64,000 nt of DNA from Halorubrum ezzemoulense DSM 17463 (GTDB lineage: Archaea > Halobacteriota > Halobacteria > Halobacteriales > Haloferacaceae). Positions 33,644 through 41,645 of the stretch are shown here, piece after piece. A program made the translations under genes and the position numbers. The stretch is from the NCBI RefSeq assembly GCF_002114285.1, contig NZ_NEDJ01000002.1:62001-126000 (forward strand), read 5' to 3'. Numbering within the stretch: position 1 is the first letter of the stretch; each line of letters opens with the position of its first letter. The notes beneath the pieces are model-generated. The model ran no database searches and was not told the origin of the DNA. It was given only the letters and a program-made list of their open reading frames with translations.

Positions 33644-33762
33644 GCGCCGTTCGAACCGACTGACCGAACTGACCCCCAACCGAATCGTCCGGCGACTGGC
33701 GTATCCGCGTTTCGGACCCCCAGTACGACTAACTACTCTCCCGACGACCGATCACGCGGACC

Positions 33763-34245
33763 ATGACCGACGCGCCGCCGACGACGGGACTCCACCACGT
33801 CACGAACATCTGTACCGACATCGAGGAGACCGCGGCGTTCTACGAGGACGTGCTCGGCTGGCACACGGTCAAGCGGACGCAGAACTACGACGACCCCGGG
33901 ACGCCGCACTACTACTTCTCGTCGACTCCGGAGGGCGAGCCGGGCACCAACGTCACCTACTTCGAGTACCCGAACTCGCAGGGGACGCCCGGCCCGGGCG
34001 CGAGCCACCACTTCGCGTTCGGCGTCAAGGACGAGGCGACGCTCCGCGAGTGGAGGGAACACCTCGAGGCCCACGACGTCCGCGTCTCCGAGGTGAAAGA
34101 CCGGACCTACTTCAAGAGCGTCTACTTCACCGACCCCGACGGGCTCGTCTTCGAACTCGCGACGCGAGGGCCGGGAGTCACCCGCGACGAGGACGAGCCC
34201 GGCGGCGAGGTCATCGACCCCTTCGAAGCGGGTTACGAGAACTGA
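33763..34245 (+). CDS. VOC family protein (ring-cleaving dioxygenase-like), 160 aa
   Basis: This is a single-chain protein of two beta-alpha-beta-beta-beta modules. The metal ligands are visible as His in TGLHHVTNICTDIEETAAFYEDVLG, His in ASHHFAFGV and Glu in DPDGLVFELATRGPG. The N-terminal pattern resembles the first half of LinE/PcpA-type ring-cleaving dioxygenases, which are twice as long, so a different lyase or dioxygenase activity is possible. TATA-like ACTAACTA lies about 30 bases before the ATG. It follows doxX. Confidence 0.8.
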   Translation: MTDAPPTTGLHHVTNICTDIEETAAFYEDVLGWHTVKRTQNYDDPGTPHYYFSSTPEGEPGTNVTYFEYPNSQGTPGPGASHHFAFGVKDEATLREWREHLEAHDVRVSEVKDRTYFKSVYFTDPDGLVFELATRGPGVTRDEDEPGGEVIDPFEAGYEN

Positions 34246-34264
34246 GGCACGGGCGCCGCCCGGA

Positions 34265-34723
34265 TCACCCTCCCTCGACGAGCGCCGCGAACTTGTCGAG
34301 CGCGCGTCGGCAGACGGGGACGTACGGGGCCGCGACGAGCGGGACTTCGATCACCGCTCGACACCGACCCGGATCCTCCGGATAGCGGTCGACCCGGTGG
34401 CCCGTGGCCGGAACCCCGGCGACCCGCCAGTCCCAGCGGAGGCGCGTCGCGGCCGTCACCCGGAACGGAACCCAAGCGTCCGCGACCCGGACCCGTCCGG
34501 TCGTCCCGCTCTCGACGTACCGATCGGTGCTCTCCACGCCCCCCACGGACGGGCTCCAGTCGGGCCACCGTCGCGTGTCGCGGAGCGCCGTCGCGGTCCG
34601 CTCAGGCGGGGCATCGATGTCGCGGCCGACCGCGAGCGTCGTCCCCTCTCGGACCACCGCGGTTTCGCTGTCGCGATCGGAATCTCCCAACACGTCGCGT
34701 CCTCCGGCGGCGGCGTCCCTCAT
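34265..34723 (-). CDS. SRPBCC/polyketide cyclase-like ligand-binding protein, 152 aa
   Basis: The START-like helix-grip fold is suggested by VGRDIDAPPERTATALRDTRRWPDWSPSVGGVESTDR, then GRVRVADAWVPFRVTAATRLRWDWRVAGVPATGHRV and a long C-terminal helix PVCRRALDKFAALVEG. Such proteins bind hydrophobic ligands; no catalytic residues can be named. ATG 34723 (MRDAAAGGRD) is chosen over 34786, whose extra residues are not family-like. It is convergent with the VOC gene. Confidence 0.75.
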   Translation of the reverse strand: MRDAAAGGRDVLGDSDRDSETAVVREGTTLAVGRDIDAPPERTATALRDTRRWPDWSPSVGGVESTDRYVESGTTGRVRVADAWVPFRVTAATRLRWDWRVAGVPATGHRVDRYPEDPGRCRAVIEVPLVAAPYVPVCRRALDKFAALVEGG

Positions 34724-34825
34724 CGCTGTGATCCTCCGCTCAGATCCGAACGCACATCCGATACCTGGGGCATAAAACAGAGGCAATACGCAATTCGTCC
34801 ACTTTTTGCGCTATCGTGGCACAAG

Positions 34826-34848
34826 ACCATATTAATACCTTATATGGT
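34826..34848. promoter_or_regulatory. Perfect 7-base dyad in AT-rich gap
   Basis: ACCATAT at 34826-34832 is inverted as ATATGGT at 34842-34848, with a 9-base spacer. It lies about 65 bases before the microprotein gene and upstream of its TATA-like GGTTAATA (34879-34886), where archaeal activators bind. Confidence 0.35.
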
Positions 34849-34912
34849 ATGAGGACTCATTATCTCTTTCCACGAAGGGTTAATACAGAGGTCCGGGGTA
34901 TTGGGAGTCAAT

Positions 34913-35029
34913 ATGGCAAGCGATCGCGACACCATGAAAGACGTCTCGCATACAGCACCGAACGACACCTCCGCGGACGCGGTCTGGGAACGAGGGCGAG
35001 GACCGGTCGAGGAAGAGGAGGAAGAGTAG
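34913..35029 (+). CDS. 38-residue acidic microprotein
   Basis: The frame runs from ATG 34913 to TAG 35029. It encodes MASDRDTMKDVSHTAPN, then DTSADAVWERGRGPV and a run of six Glu. The MKDVSHTAPN...VWERGR pattern resembles small haloarchaeal proteins of unknown function seen in related genomes (recalled, unverified). Its TATA-like GGTTAATA sits 27-34 bases upstream of the ATG, and the dyad at 34826-34848 lies beyond. No Cys, no membrane segment. The same frame stays open after the TAG with coding-like codons (see the next entry). Confidence 0.55.
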   Translation: MASDRDTMKDVSHTAPNDTSADAVWERGRGPVEEEEEE

Positions 35030-35362
35030 CGCGAGTCGACCGTTTTCTCTCGTCGGGCCGGCCCGTCCCGGCCTTCGTCGCCGATCCGACTCGTCGAGCG
35101 CGTCCTCTCGCCGCTCAGTACGCTGTTCGACGGGATCACCCGTCGGATGAACGCGTACATCAGCGGCGACGGGAACGTCGAGAAACCTTACACGGAGTGA
35201 CGGACTACCGGACGGAGCGATCGGCTACCGAACGGAGTCGGGGGCTCGGCCGACCGTCATTTGTCGCGCTCGCTCGCCCTCCGGTGTCCTCGCCGTCGCC
35301 GCGTTCTCGGGGCCGATAACCGCGGGCGTGGCTTTAACCCACGCGCCGGCGGAGGCGCAGGC
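35030..35362 (+). other. 333-base gap with a coding-like segment in frame with the microprotein
   Basis: After the TAG at 35027-35029 the same frame continues without a stop to TGA 35198-35200. Its last ~38 codons read like a real protein end (IRLVERVLSPLSTLFDGITR, then RMNAYISGDGNVEKPYTE). No ATG, GTG or TTG start precedes this part except the ATG of RMNAY, which would leave 17 residues. It may be a fragment of a lost gene or a readthrough extension. The rest of the gap holds the CTTTAACC promoter element (35332-35339) of the next operon. Confidence 0.4.
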
Positions 35363-36394
35363 ATGATCGAGGTGTCGGGGCTGCGGAAGACCTACGGTGA
35401 CTTCGCGGCCGTCGTCGACAGCGACTTCTCCGTCGACGACGGCGAGGGGTTCGGGATCGTCGGCCCGAACGGGGCCGGCAAGACGACGACGCTGAAGGTG
35501 ATCGCCGGTCTCGTCGAACCGACCGACGGCGAGGTGACCGTCGCCGGGTTCGACGCCTCGGACCCCGAGATGCGTCGCCACCTCGGGTTCCTGCCCGAGG
35601 ATTCGCCGCTGTACGAGGAGATGACCGCGCGGTCGTACCTCCGCTTCTTCGCCGACCTCTACGACGTACCCCGGGAAGTCGCCGACGAGCGGATCGAGGC
35701 CGCGCTCGACCGGCTGGAACTCGACCACCGGGAGCGTCGCCTCGGCGACGTCTCGAAGGGAATGAAACGCAAGGTCGCAATCGCGCGCTCGCTGGTCAAC
35801 GACCCGGACGTGCTGGTGTACGACGAGCCCGCGTCCGGGCTCGACCCGGTGACGACCAACTCCGTGCTGGCGTTCACCCGCGAACTCCGCGAGACGGGGA
35901 AGACCGTCGTCTTCTCCGCGCACAACCTCTACCACGTCGAGTCGGTCTGCGACCGCGTCGTGGTGATGAACGAGGGGCGGATCGTCGCCCGCGGGAGCGT
36001 CGACGGGATCCGCGAGCGACACGGCGAGACGACCTACCGCGTGTTCACTGACGTCGAGCCGACCGCGACGCCGCCCCTCGACGACCTCGACGCGACGCCC
36101 GAGGAGGTCGGCGACCGGTACCGCACGGCGGTCCCGAGCATGGACGCGGTCGCGGCCGTCCGCGAGGCTGCCGCCGACGCCGGCGGCGAGGTCGTCGACA
36201 TCCGGAGCCGCGAGCCGAGCTTGGAGGACGTGTTCCTCGACATCGTCGGCCGGCCGATGCCCGGCCGCTACACCGGCGACGGGCTCGACGACGGCGAGGT
36301 CGACGGGCAAGAGCCTGACGGGCCGGAAAACGACCGATCGACCGACGGAGCAGAGCGGGAGACGGCGGCGACCGCGACGGAGGCCACCGAGTGA
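35363..36394 (+). CDS. ABC-2 exporter ATP-binding protein, 343 aa
   Basis: This is the ATPase of a NatA/CcmA-like exporter. It has Walker A GPNGAGKTTT near residue 35, signature VSKGMKRKVAIARSL (a variant without the usual SGG), Walker B VLVYDEPASGLDP and the H-loop FSAHNLYHVE. The C-terminal ~110 residues are an accessory domain ending in an acidic, Glu/Asp-rich tail. ATG 35363 begins MIEVSGLRKTYGDF and lies 24 bases after the TATA-like CTTTAACC. It overlaps the downstream permease start by 4 bases (GTGA), so the two are coupled. Confidence 0.92.
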   Translation: MIEVSGLRKTYGDFAAVVDSDFSVDDGEGFGIVGPNGAGKTTTLKVIAGLVEPTDGEVTVAGFDASDPEMRRHLGFLPEDSPLYEEMTARSYLRFFADLYDVPREVADERIEAALDRLELDHRERRLGDVSKGMKRKVAIARSLVNDPDVLVYDEPASGLDPVTTNSVLAFTRELRETGKTVVFSAHNLYHVESVCDRVVVMNEGRIVARGSVDGIRERHGETTYRVFTDVEPTATPPLDDLDATPEEVGDRYRTAVPSMDAVAAVREAAADAGGEVVDIRSREPSLEDVFLDIVGRPMPGRYTGDGLDDGEVDGQEPDGPENDRSTDGAERETAATATEATE

Positions 36395-38526
36395 CCGACC
36401 GGCTGCGTCGCCTCGGTCGACGGCTCGCCGTCGCCGGCCGCCGAGTGCTTCGCGTCGCCAAGTGGGAGTCGGCGCGGGCGTCCGGCGGCGTCGACCGCCG
36501 GACGCTCGCCGCGGGCGTCGCCCTGCTTCTCGTCGCCGGCGGCGTCGTCGGGGTCGGCGTGGCCACCGGCGTCGCCGGCCTCGACGTCGACCAAGACGTG
36601 TACCGGGTCGGCGTCGACGCCGGCTCGCCGTACGCGGAGGCGATCGAGGAGGAAGCGTCGCTGCGACCGGTCCCGGCCGAGACCGCGTCGCTCGGCGACT
36701 CCGCCGACGCGGTGGTGGTGACCGTGGTGCGGCCCGGTTCCGTCGACGACGGGGCGATCGATCCGCCGGACGTCGACTCGGTCGTCGTCCGCGCGACCGA
36801 CACGCGGAAGGGCGAGGCGGCCGCCGCGTCGGTTCGCGAGGCGGTCGAGGCGCACAACGAGCGGCTGCTGCGCGCCGAGCCGAACCGGACCGCGGCGTTC
36901 CCGGTCACCGTTACGCTCCGGTACGTCGGCAGGACGACCGGGTTCGACGACGGCGCGACGCTCGGCGGGAGCGACGGCAGTCGGACGGGCGATCCGGGCG
37001 GCGGCAGCGCGAGCGACGGGGACGACGGCGGCACCGCGGCCGACGGCGGAACGGAGGGCGACGGCACGGAGACGAGCGGTTCCGGGTCGGACGCGGACTC
37101 CGCCGGCGACTCCGGTGGGGCCGACTCGGGCGACGGTTCCTCCGGAGACGCGTCGACCGACGGGGAGTCCGGCGGCGGGTCCGCTCCCGACTCGGGAGCG
37201 GGCGGAACCGCCGACCCGGGCTCTGGTGGCGGCAAGACGGGATCGGACGGGGAGGGCGGCTTCGCGATCCCGTCGATCGGCGGCGGGGCGTTCGGCGCGG
37301 ACACGACCGGTTCGCCCGCCTCGATCACGCCGCCGTTCCCGTTCACCTCGCTGCTCTTGGCGTTCGCCTTCCTCGTACCGATGAACTTCCTGATACAGGC
37401 GTACGGCTCCTCTATCCTCGACGAGCGGACGAACCGTCGCGGAGAACCACTGCTCGTCACGCCGCTCGCGCCGGCGGAGATCGTCGCGGGCAAGACGCTT
37501 CCGTACGCGGCGGCCGCCGCGGTCGTCACGACCCTCATCGCGCTCGTGATCGGCGGCGGACCGCTCTCCGTGGTGGCGGTGGCGCCCGTCGCGGCGACGT
37601 TCCTCGGGGCCACCTTCGTCGGCGCGATGTTCGCGCGGTCGTTCAAGGAACTCACCTTCGTCACGGTTGGCGTGAGCGTCCTCCTGACGACCTACGCGTT
37701 CGTCCCGGCCATCTTCACGAACGTGACGCCCGTCGCGCTCGTCTCGCCACTGACCCTCGTTGTCTTCGACCTTCAGGGCGAGGCGGTGTCGGCGGGCCAA
37801 GTTCTCTTTTCGACCGCGCCGATGGCGGTCGGGGCGACTCTGCTTTTCGGCCTCGGGCTCGGCGTCTACCGCGAGGAGGACATGTTCTCCCAGAAGCCCG
37901 TGACGCGGAAATTCCTCGACGCGCTCGCGGTCCGGCTCTCGGCGGTGCGGACCGGCGGCGGACCCGGCGGCGTCGGGGGCGCGCTCTTCGACCGCGAGCG
38001 GCTCCGCGCGCTCGGTTCGGTCGCGTTCCTCACCGCCTGTACGATTCCCTTCGTGTTCGTCGCGGAGCTTCTGGCCGTCGCGGTGCTGTTCGCGCTGCCA
38101 GTCACCGTGTCGATCCCGGTGTTGCTCGTGACGATCGCGTTCATCGAGGAGGTCGCGAAGAGCGTCGCCCTGTACGCCGGGTTCGAGCGCGGCGTCTTCG
38201 AGCGGAGCGACCGCGTCGCGCTCGCGGTCGGCGTCGCGTCCGGGACCGGCTTCTTCCTCGCGGAGAAGGCCACGGCGGTCGTCCAAGCGGTCGGGCTCAC
38301 CGAGCTCTTCCTCGGCCGCGCCGCGTTCGCCGACGTGGCCGGGCTCTCCGGGCTGCCGCCGATCGCGCTCGTGGCGCTGTTCTTCGCCCCGCTCGTCCTC
38401 CACGTGACCGCGACGAGCGCGGCCAGCCTCGGCGCGAGGAGGGGCCGGACCGCCTACGCCCTGACGCTGACGCTGGCCACGCTGGGGCACGCCGCGTACA
38501 ACGTCGGGGTGGTGAGCCTTGGATAG
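36391..38526 (+). CDS. Fusion of ABC-2 permease and PrsW-type intramembrane glutamic protease, 711 aa
   Basis: The N-terminal half is an ABC-2 permease: an anchor helix, an external domain, an ~100-residue Gly/Ser/Asp-rich linker (about 190-300), then helices with SSILDERTNRRGEPLLVTPLAPAEIVAGK. The C-terminal ~250 residues are a PrsW-like protease. It has EEVAK (Glu586, Glu587, Lys590; family EExxK), FFLAEK (family FxxxE) and His residues in LVLHVTATSAAS and LGHAAYN. PrsW relatives cleave within membranes. The start is GTG 36391 overlapping the ATPase stop. A protease coupled to an ABC exporter suggests processing or release of membrane peptides; substrates are unknown. Confidence 0.85.
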   Translation: MTDRLRRLGRRLAVAGRRVLRVAKWESARASGGVDRRTLAAGVALLLVAGGVVGVGVATGVAGLDVDQDVYRVGVDAGSPYAEAIEEEASLRPVPAETASLGDSADAVVVTVVRPGSVDDGAIDPPDVDSVVVRATDTRKGEAAAASVREAVEAHNERLLRAEPNRTAAFPVTVTLRYVGRTTGFDDGATLGGSDGSRTGDPGGGSASDGDDGGTAADGGTEGDGTETSGSGSDADSAGDSGGADSGDGSSGDASTDGESGGGSAPDSGAGGTADPGSGGGKTGSDGEGGFAIPSIGGGAFGADTTGSPASITPPFPFTSLLLAFAFLVPMNFLIQAYGSSILDERTNRRGEPLLVTPLAPAEIVAGKTLPYAAAAAVVTTLIALVIGGGPLSVVAVAPVAATFLGATFVGAMFARSFKELTFVTVGVSVLLTTYAFVPAIFTNVTPVALVSPLTLVVFDLQGEAVSAGQVLFSTAPMAVGATLLFGLGLGVYREEDMFSQKPVTRKFLDALAVRLSAVRTGGGPGGVGGALFDRERLRALGSVAFLTACTIPFVFVAELLAVAVLFALPVTVSIPVLLVTIAFIEEVAKSVALYAGFERGVFERSDRVALAVGVASGTGFFLAEKATAVVQAVGLTELFLGRAAFADVAGLSGLPPIALVALFFAPLVLHVTATSAASLGARRGRTAYALTLTLATLGHAAYNVGVVSLG

Positions 38527-39565
38527 CCGCGTGACGATCGCCGGCCGGGAGCTCGCGGGGCTCCGCGCCGAGAAGACGATCCTGTTGGCGATCGGGATCC
38601 AGCTGTTCATCGCCGCGTTCTCGTCGTTCCTCGTCGTCGGGCTCGTCTCGATGTACGACCCGGGCGCGCTCGACGGCGCGCAGATCGAAGTCGCGGCCGC
38701 GGGCGACGCGGTCGACGACCTAGAGCGCGCCGCGAGCGAGGTCCCCGGCGCCTCGGTCACGCCCTACGACGACGCTGACGCCGCGCGAAGCGCCTTCGAG
38801 CGGAACGCGGCCGACGCGGTGGTGGTCGCAACTCGCACGGAGTCGGGGCGGGTGTCCGCCGCCGTCACCGCCCCGGACGCCACCGTTGAGACGACCGTGA
38901 TCGTGGTACAGCTGCGCGAGCTGCTGCGAACCTACGAGCTGAACGAGCGTGAGCGCCGCGCCTCGTACCTGGAGGAGTCGCCGCTGCCCCTGCCCGACCG
39001 GAGCGACACTAGCCCGTACTTCACCTTCACTTACACCGTGTTGATCCCGCTCTTAGTCTTCCTCCCGGTGTTCATCTCGGGCTCGCTCGTCGTCGACTCG
39101 ATCACCGAGGAGTTGGATCAAGGGACCATGGAGCTGCTCCGGGTCGCGCCCGTGACGCTCGCCGAGATCGTCGACGGGAAGGCGGCCGCGGCGATCGGGA
39201 TCGCCCCCGCGCAGGCGCTGCTGTGGCTCCTGCTGTTGGAGGCGAACGGCACCGCGGTCGCGAACGTCGGCCCGATCTTGGCGCTGATGACCGCGCTGAC
39301 GACGCTGGTCGTCGCCGTCGCGGTGGGCATCGCGGCGGTCGCGCCCGACCGGCGGGCGGCGCAGCTGCTCTACTCGGTCGCGGTCCTCGTGCTGTTCGGC
39401 GGCGCGACGGCGATGGCGGGCGGCCCCGCGAACGCGGTCGCCAGATTGGCGATCGATAGCGCGGGCGCGACGACGGGCGTCCTCGTGGTTGCGTACGCCG
39501 CCATCGCCGCGGCGGCGTACCTCGGCGTCCGCCGCGTCGTCTCGGTCGACGGGCTCGGACGCTGA
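38519..39565 (+). CDS. ABC-2 type permease, 348 aa
   Basis: This is the second permease of the exporter. It has an N-terminal TM (ILLAIGIQLFIAAFSSFLVVG), an external domain of about 140 residues (GALDGAQIEVAAAGDAVDDLE to YLEESPLPLPDRSD), then about five helices with LVVDSITEELDQGTMELLRVAPVTLAEIVDGK, the ABC-2 coupling pattern. Two starts are possible: TTG 38519, overlapping the protease-permease stop, and GTG 38531, 4 bases after it. The GTG leaves VTIAGRELAGLRAEK as the N-terminus. The three-gene set looks like a NatAB-like efflux complex. Confidence 0.88.
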   Translation: MDSRVTIAGRELAGLRAEKTILLAIGIQLFIAAFSSFLVVGLVSMYDPGALDGAQIEVAAAGDAVDDLERAASEVPGASVTPYDDADAARSAFERNAADAVVVATRTESGRVSAAVTAPDATVETTVIVVQLRELLRTYELNERERRASYLEESPLPLPDRSDTSPYFTFTYTVLIPLLVFLPVFISGSLVVDSITEELDQGTMELLRVAPVTLAEIVDGKAAAAIGIAPAQALLWLLLLEANGTAVANVGPILALMTALTTLVVAVAVGIAAVAPDRRAAQLLYSVAVLVLFGGATAMAGGPANAVARLAIDSAGATTGVLVVAYAAIAAAAYLGVRRVVSVDGLGR

Positions 39566-39618
39566 GGGGGCGGATCGCTTCGGGCTCGGCCCGTTGTGCG
39601 GCCCGCCCCCCGAATCGA

Positions 39619-40278
39619 TCAGTCGGCGAAGCGATCGCCGAACCGCTTCGCTGTCGGGAGCCGCCAGCCGCGGGCGACGGCGACGAGTCGGAGGCCGACC
39701 GTCACCGCCGCGCACGCCGCAGCGGCCAGTCCCGCGGGCCCGCCGAGCGTGCCGACGGCCCAGTACGTCGCGCCGCCCAACACGGCGCAGCTCGCGTAGA
39801 AGTCTTCGAAGAGGATGAACGGCGAGCGGTCGAGGAGGATGTCGGCGAGCGCGCCGCCGCCGACGGCGTTTATCGTCGCGACGGCGACGACGCCGAACGC
39901 GGACACCCCGGCGTCCGTCGCGACGATGGCGCCGGCGGTGGCGAACGCGGCGAGCCCGACCGCGTCCGCGACGACCGTCACCGGGTGCTCGTCGGGCGAG
40001 GCGAGCCACGCGCTCAGCCCGACGGCGAGGGCGACGCCGATCAGCCCTAGGAGTATCTCCGTCGGCGAGCGCAGCGCGAGGGGGACGCGCGCGACGAGGA
40101 GGTCGCGGGTGACGCCGCCGGCGAACGCCATCGCCAGCCCGACGACGGCGACGCCGAAGAGGTCGAACTCCTCGCGGACCGCCTTGCTCGCGCCGACCAG
40201 CGCGAACGCGACGAGCCCGACCGTGTTCATCACCGCGAACGGGTCGCCGAAGAGGACCGCGAGAGCGCCGCCCGTCAT
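39619..40278 (-). CDS. Trimeric intracellular cation (TRIC) channel family protein, 219 aa
   Basis: This is a seven-helix membrane protein of the UPF0126/TRIC family, built as two repeats of three helices plus one. The repeat signatures are visible: VGLVAFALVGASKAVREEFDLFGVAVVGLAMAFAGGVTRDLL and VGLAAFATAGAIVATDAGVSAFGVVAVATINAVGGGALADIL. Prokaryotic relatives form potassium-permeable trimeric channels, a plausible job in a high-salt archaeon. ATG 40278 overlaps the stop of the DUF2797 gene by 4 bases, so the two are co-translated. Confidence 0.9.
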   Translation of the reverse strand: MTGGALAVLFGDPFAVMNTVGLVAFALVGASKAVREEFDLFGVAVVGLAMAFAGGVTRDLLVARVPLALRSPTEILLGLIGVALAVGLSAWLASPDEHPVTVVADAVGLAAFATAGAIVATDAGVSAFGVVAVATINAVGGGALADILLDRSPFILFEDFYASCAVLGGATYWAVGTLGGPAGLAAAACAAVTVGLRLVAVARGWRLPTAKRFGDRFAD

Positions 40279-41096
40279 CCGCCGAACGCCCCGAGGCTGG
40301 ACTGGAGTTCGCGCTCCGGGACGGCGTCGGTCAGCTCGTAGCCGACGAGGTCGCGCGCGTCGACGGCGTACGTGGAGCCGCCGCGGTCGAGTACGATCAC
40401 CCGCCCCTTCCAGCCGCGGACGGTCCCCGCCGCCATCGTCTCGGCGACGGGCCGGTCGTCGAGGCCGAGCCCGTAGTCGAAGTCGAACCGCGCTATCGGA
40501 TTGAACCGGTCGAGGAGCGCCTCCCACGCCGCCTCGTCGACCGCGCGCCCGAACCCGTCTAGCTTCGTCGGGACGCGGACGCGGTCGACGAGGTCGTCCC
40601 CAGCGGCCAGTTCCGCCTCGACCTCGCGCGCGATCCGGCCGTTCGGGAACGTCCGGATGTGGGCCGCGCGGTCCGCGCCCTGCTCCCGGAGGCGGGTCCC
40701 GAGCCGCCACTCGCGGGTGACGCCGACCTTCAGTACGTCCGGCGCGAACGCCGCGAGGTACATCGCGTGCGTCTCGTGGCAGTCCATCTCGTCTTTCAGA
40801 CACGTCCCGGTACACCGGGCACACACCCAGACCCCCGAGTGGTCGTCGCAGTACGGTGCGTCCGCGGCGTCGCAGGCGACGTGGTCGCCATCGTGGACCG
40901 TTCCCGCGCAGCGGCGCTCGCCGAGCCCGAACGCGAGTTCGGTGCCCGGGCTCGCGTCCACGTACTCGACGCTCCCGCCGCTCGCGACGTAGAGTCCGCC
41001 GCCGATCGGGCCGCTCGTCTCGACCGTCTGAGCGCCGTCCGCCCCCGGCTCGGCCGAGTCGCGCGCGATGTCCGTCTCGTAGCCGACGACCTGCAC
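40275..41096 (-). CDS. DUF2797 protein, 273 aa
   Basis: The family has unknown function. It has an N-terminal cysteine-rich zinc region (RRCAGTVHDGDHVACDAADAPYCDDHSGVWVCARCTGTCLK) and a GIY-YIG-like fold hinted at by HAMYLAAFAPDVLKVGVTREWRLGTRLREQGA. Family members lack proven nuclease activity. TATA-like CTCATAAG is about 27 bases upstream of the ATG. It heads a two-gene operon with the TRIC channel. Confidence 0.88.
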   Translation of the reverse strand: MQVVGYETDIARDSAEPGADGAQTVETSGPIGGGLYVASGGSVEYVDASPGTELAFGLGERRCAGTVHDGDHVACDAADAPYCDDHSGVWVCARCTGTCLKDEMDCHETHAMYLAAFAPDVLKVGVTREWRLGTRLREQGADRAAHIRTFPNGRIAREVEAELAAGDDLVDRVRVPTKLDGFGRAVDEAAWEALLDRFNPIARFDFDYGLGLDDRPVAETMAAGTVRGWKGRVIVLDRGGSTYAVDARDLVGYELTDAVPERELQSSLGAFGG

Positions 41097-41160
41097 GCCG
41101 AGCGGTACGCGAAGCCGAGGCTTATGAGCTTCGTCGGGCCCGATACCCCCTCGAATCGGA

Positions 41161-41169
41161 TTTTATAAG
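41161..41169 (+). promoter_or_regulatory. TATA box for the 149-aa membrane protein
   Basis: TTTTATAAG lies 25-33 bases before ATG 41194, near-consensus. Confidence 0.6.
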
Positions 41170-41193
41170 TGAACTCGGCGTCGCCTCTCGGGC

Positions 41194-41643
41194 ATGCGCA
41201 CGGCAGCCCTCCCCCCCGTCGTCGCCGCGGTCGTCGCGCTCGCGGTCAGTGGCATCAGGCGCCTCGCGCCGATACTGCTCGAGTCGTCGGTCTCGCTGCC
41301 GTCGACCGAGGCGCTCTCGACGTACCTCCTGAGCGCCCGGTTCACGGCGTTTTTGCTGGTGTACGGGCTCCTGTTCGGCGTCGCTTTCCTCGCGGGACTG
41401 CGCGACGCGGACGCCTCCGCGGCGTCGACCGCGCTGGCGACGGGCGCGAGCGCGACCGCCGCGTTCCTGCTCGGCTCGGCCGCCGTCCTCTGGTACCTCG
41501 GTCCGGAGCGCGGCCCGGTCGCCACCGCCGTCTTCGCCCTCGGCGCGAGCCTCGGCGTCGGGATCCAGTTCGCGGTCGTCGCGTACGCCGGGGTCGCGCT
41601 CGGCGAGAGCCGCGGCGACGGGCCGATCTCGACGCGCCCCTGA
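41194..41643 (+). CDS. Haloarchaeal membrane protein with four TM helices, 149 aa
   Basis: The family is unrecognised. Hydrophobic segments are PPVVAAVVALAVSGIRRLAP, FTAFLLVYGLLFGVAFLAGL, ALATGASATAAFLLGSAAVLWYLG and VATAVFALGASLGVGIQFAVVAYAGVALG. Short polar loops give a compact four-helix protein. A clear TATA box sits before the start. It converges on menD, with stops 2 bases apart. Confidence 0.7.
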   Translation: MRTAALPPVVAAVVALAVSGIRRLAPILLESSVSLPSTEALSTYLLSARFTAFLLVYGLLFGVAFLAGLRDADASAASTALATGASATAAFLLGSAAVLWYLGPERGPVATAVFALGASLGVGIQFAVVAYAGVALGESRGDGPISTRP

Positions 41644-41645
41644 CC

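Noticed and set aside
36268-38760. 830-codon minus strand open frame opposite the ABC-PrsW gene
   Set aside because: Composition of repeated Arg/Asp/Glu typical of antisense reading in high-GC DNA; the + strand has clear permease and protease motifs.
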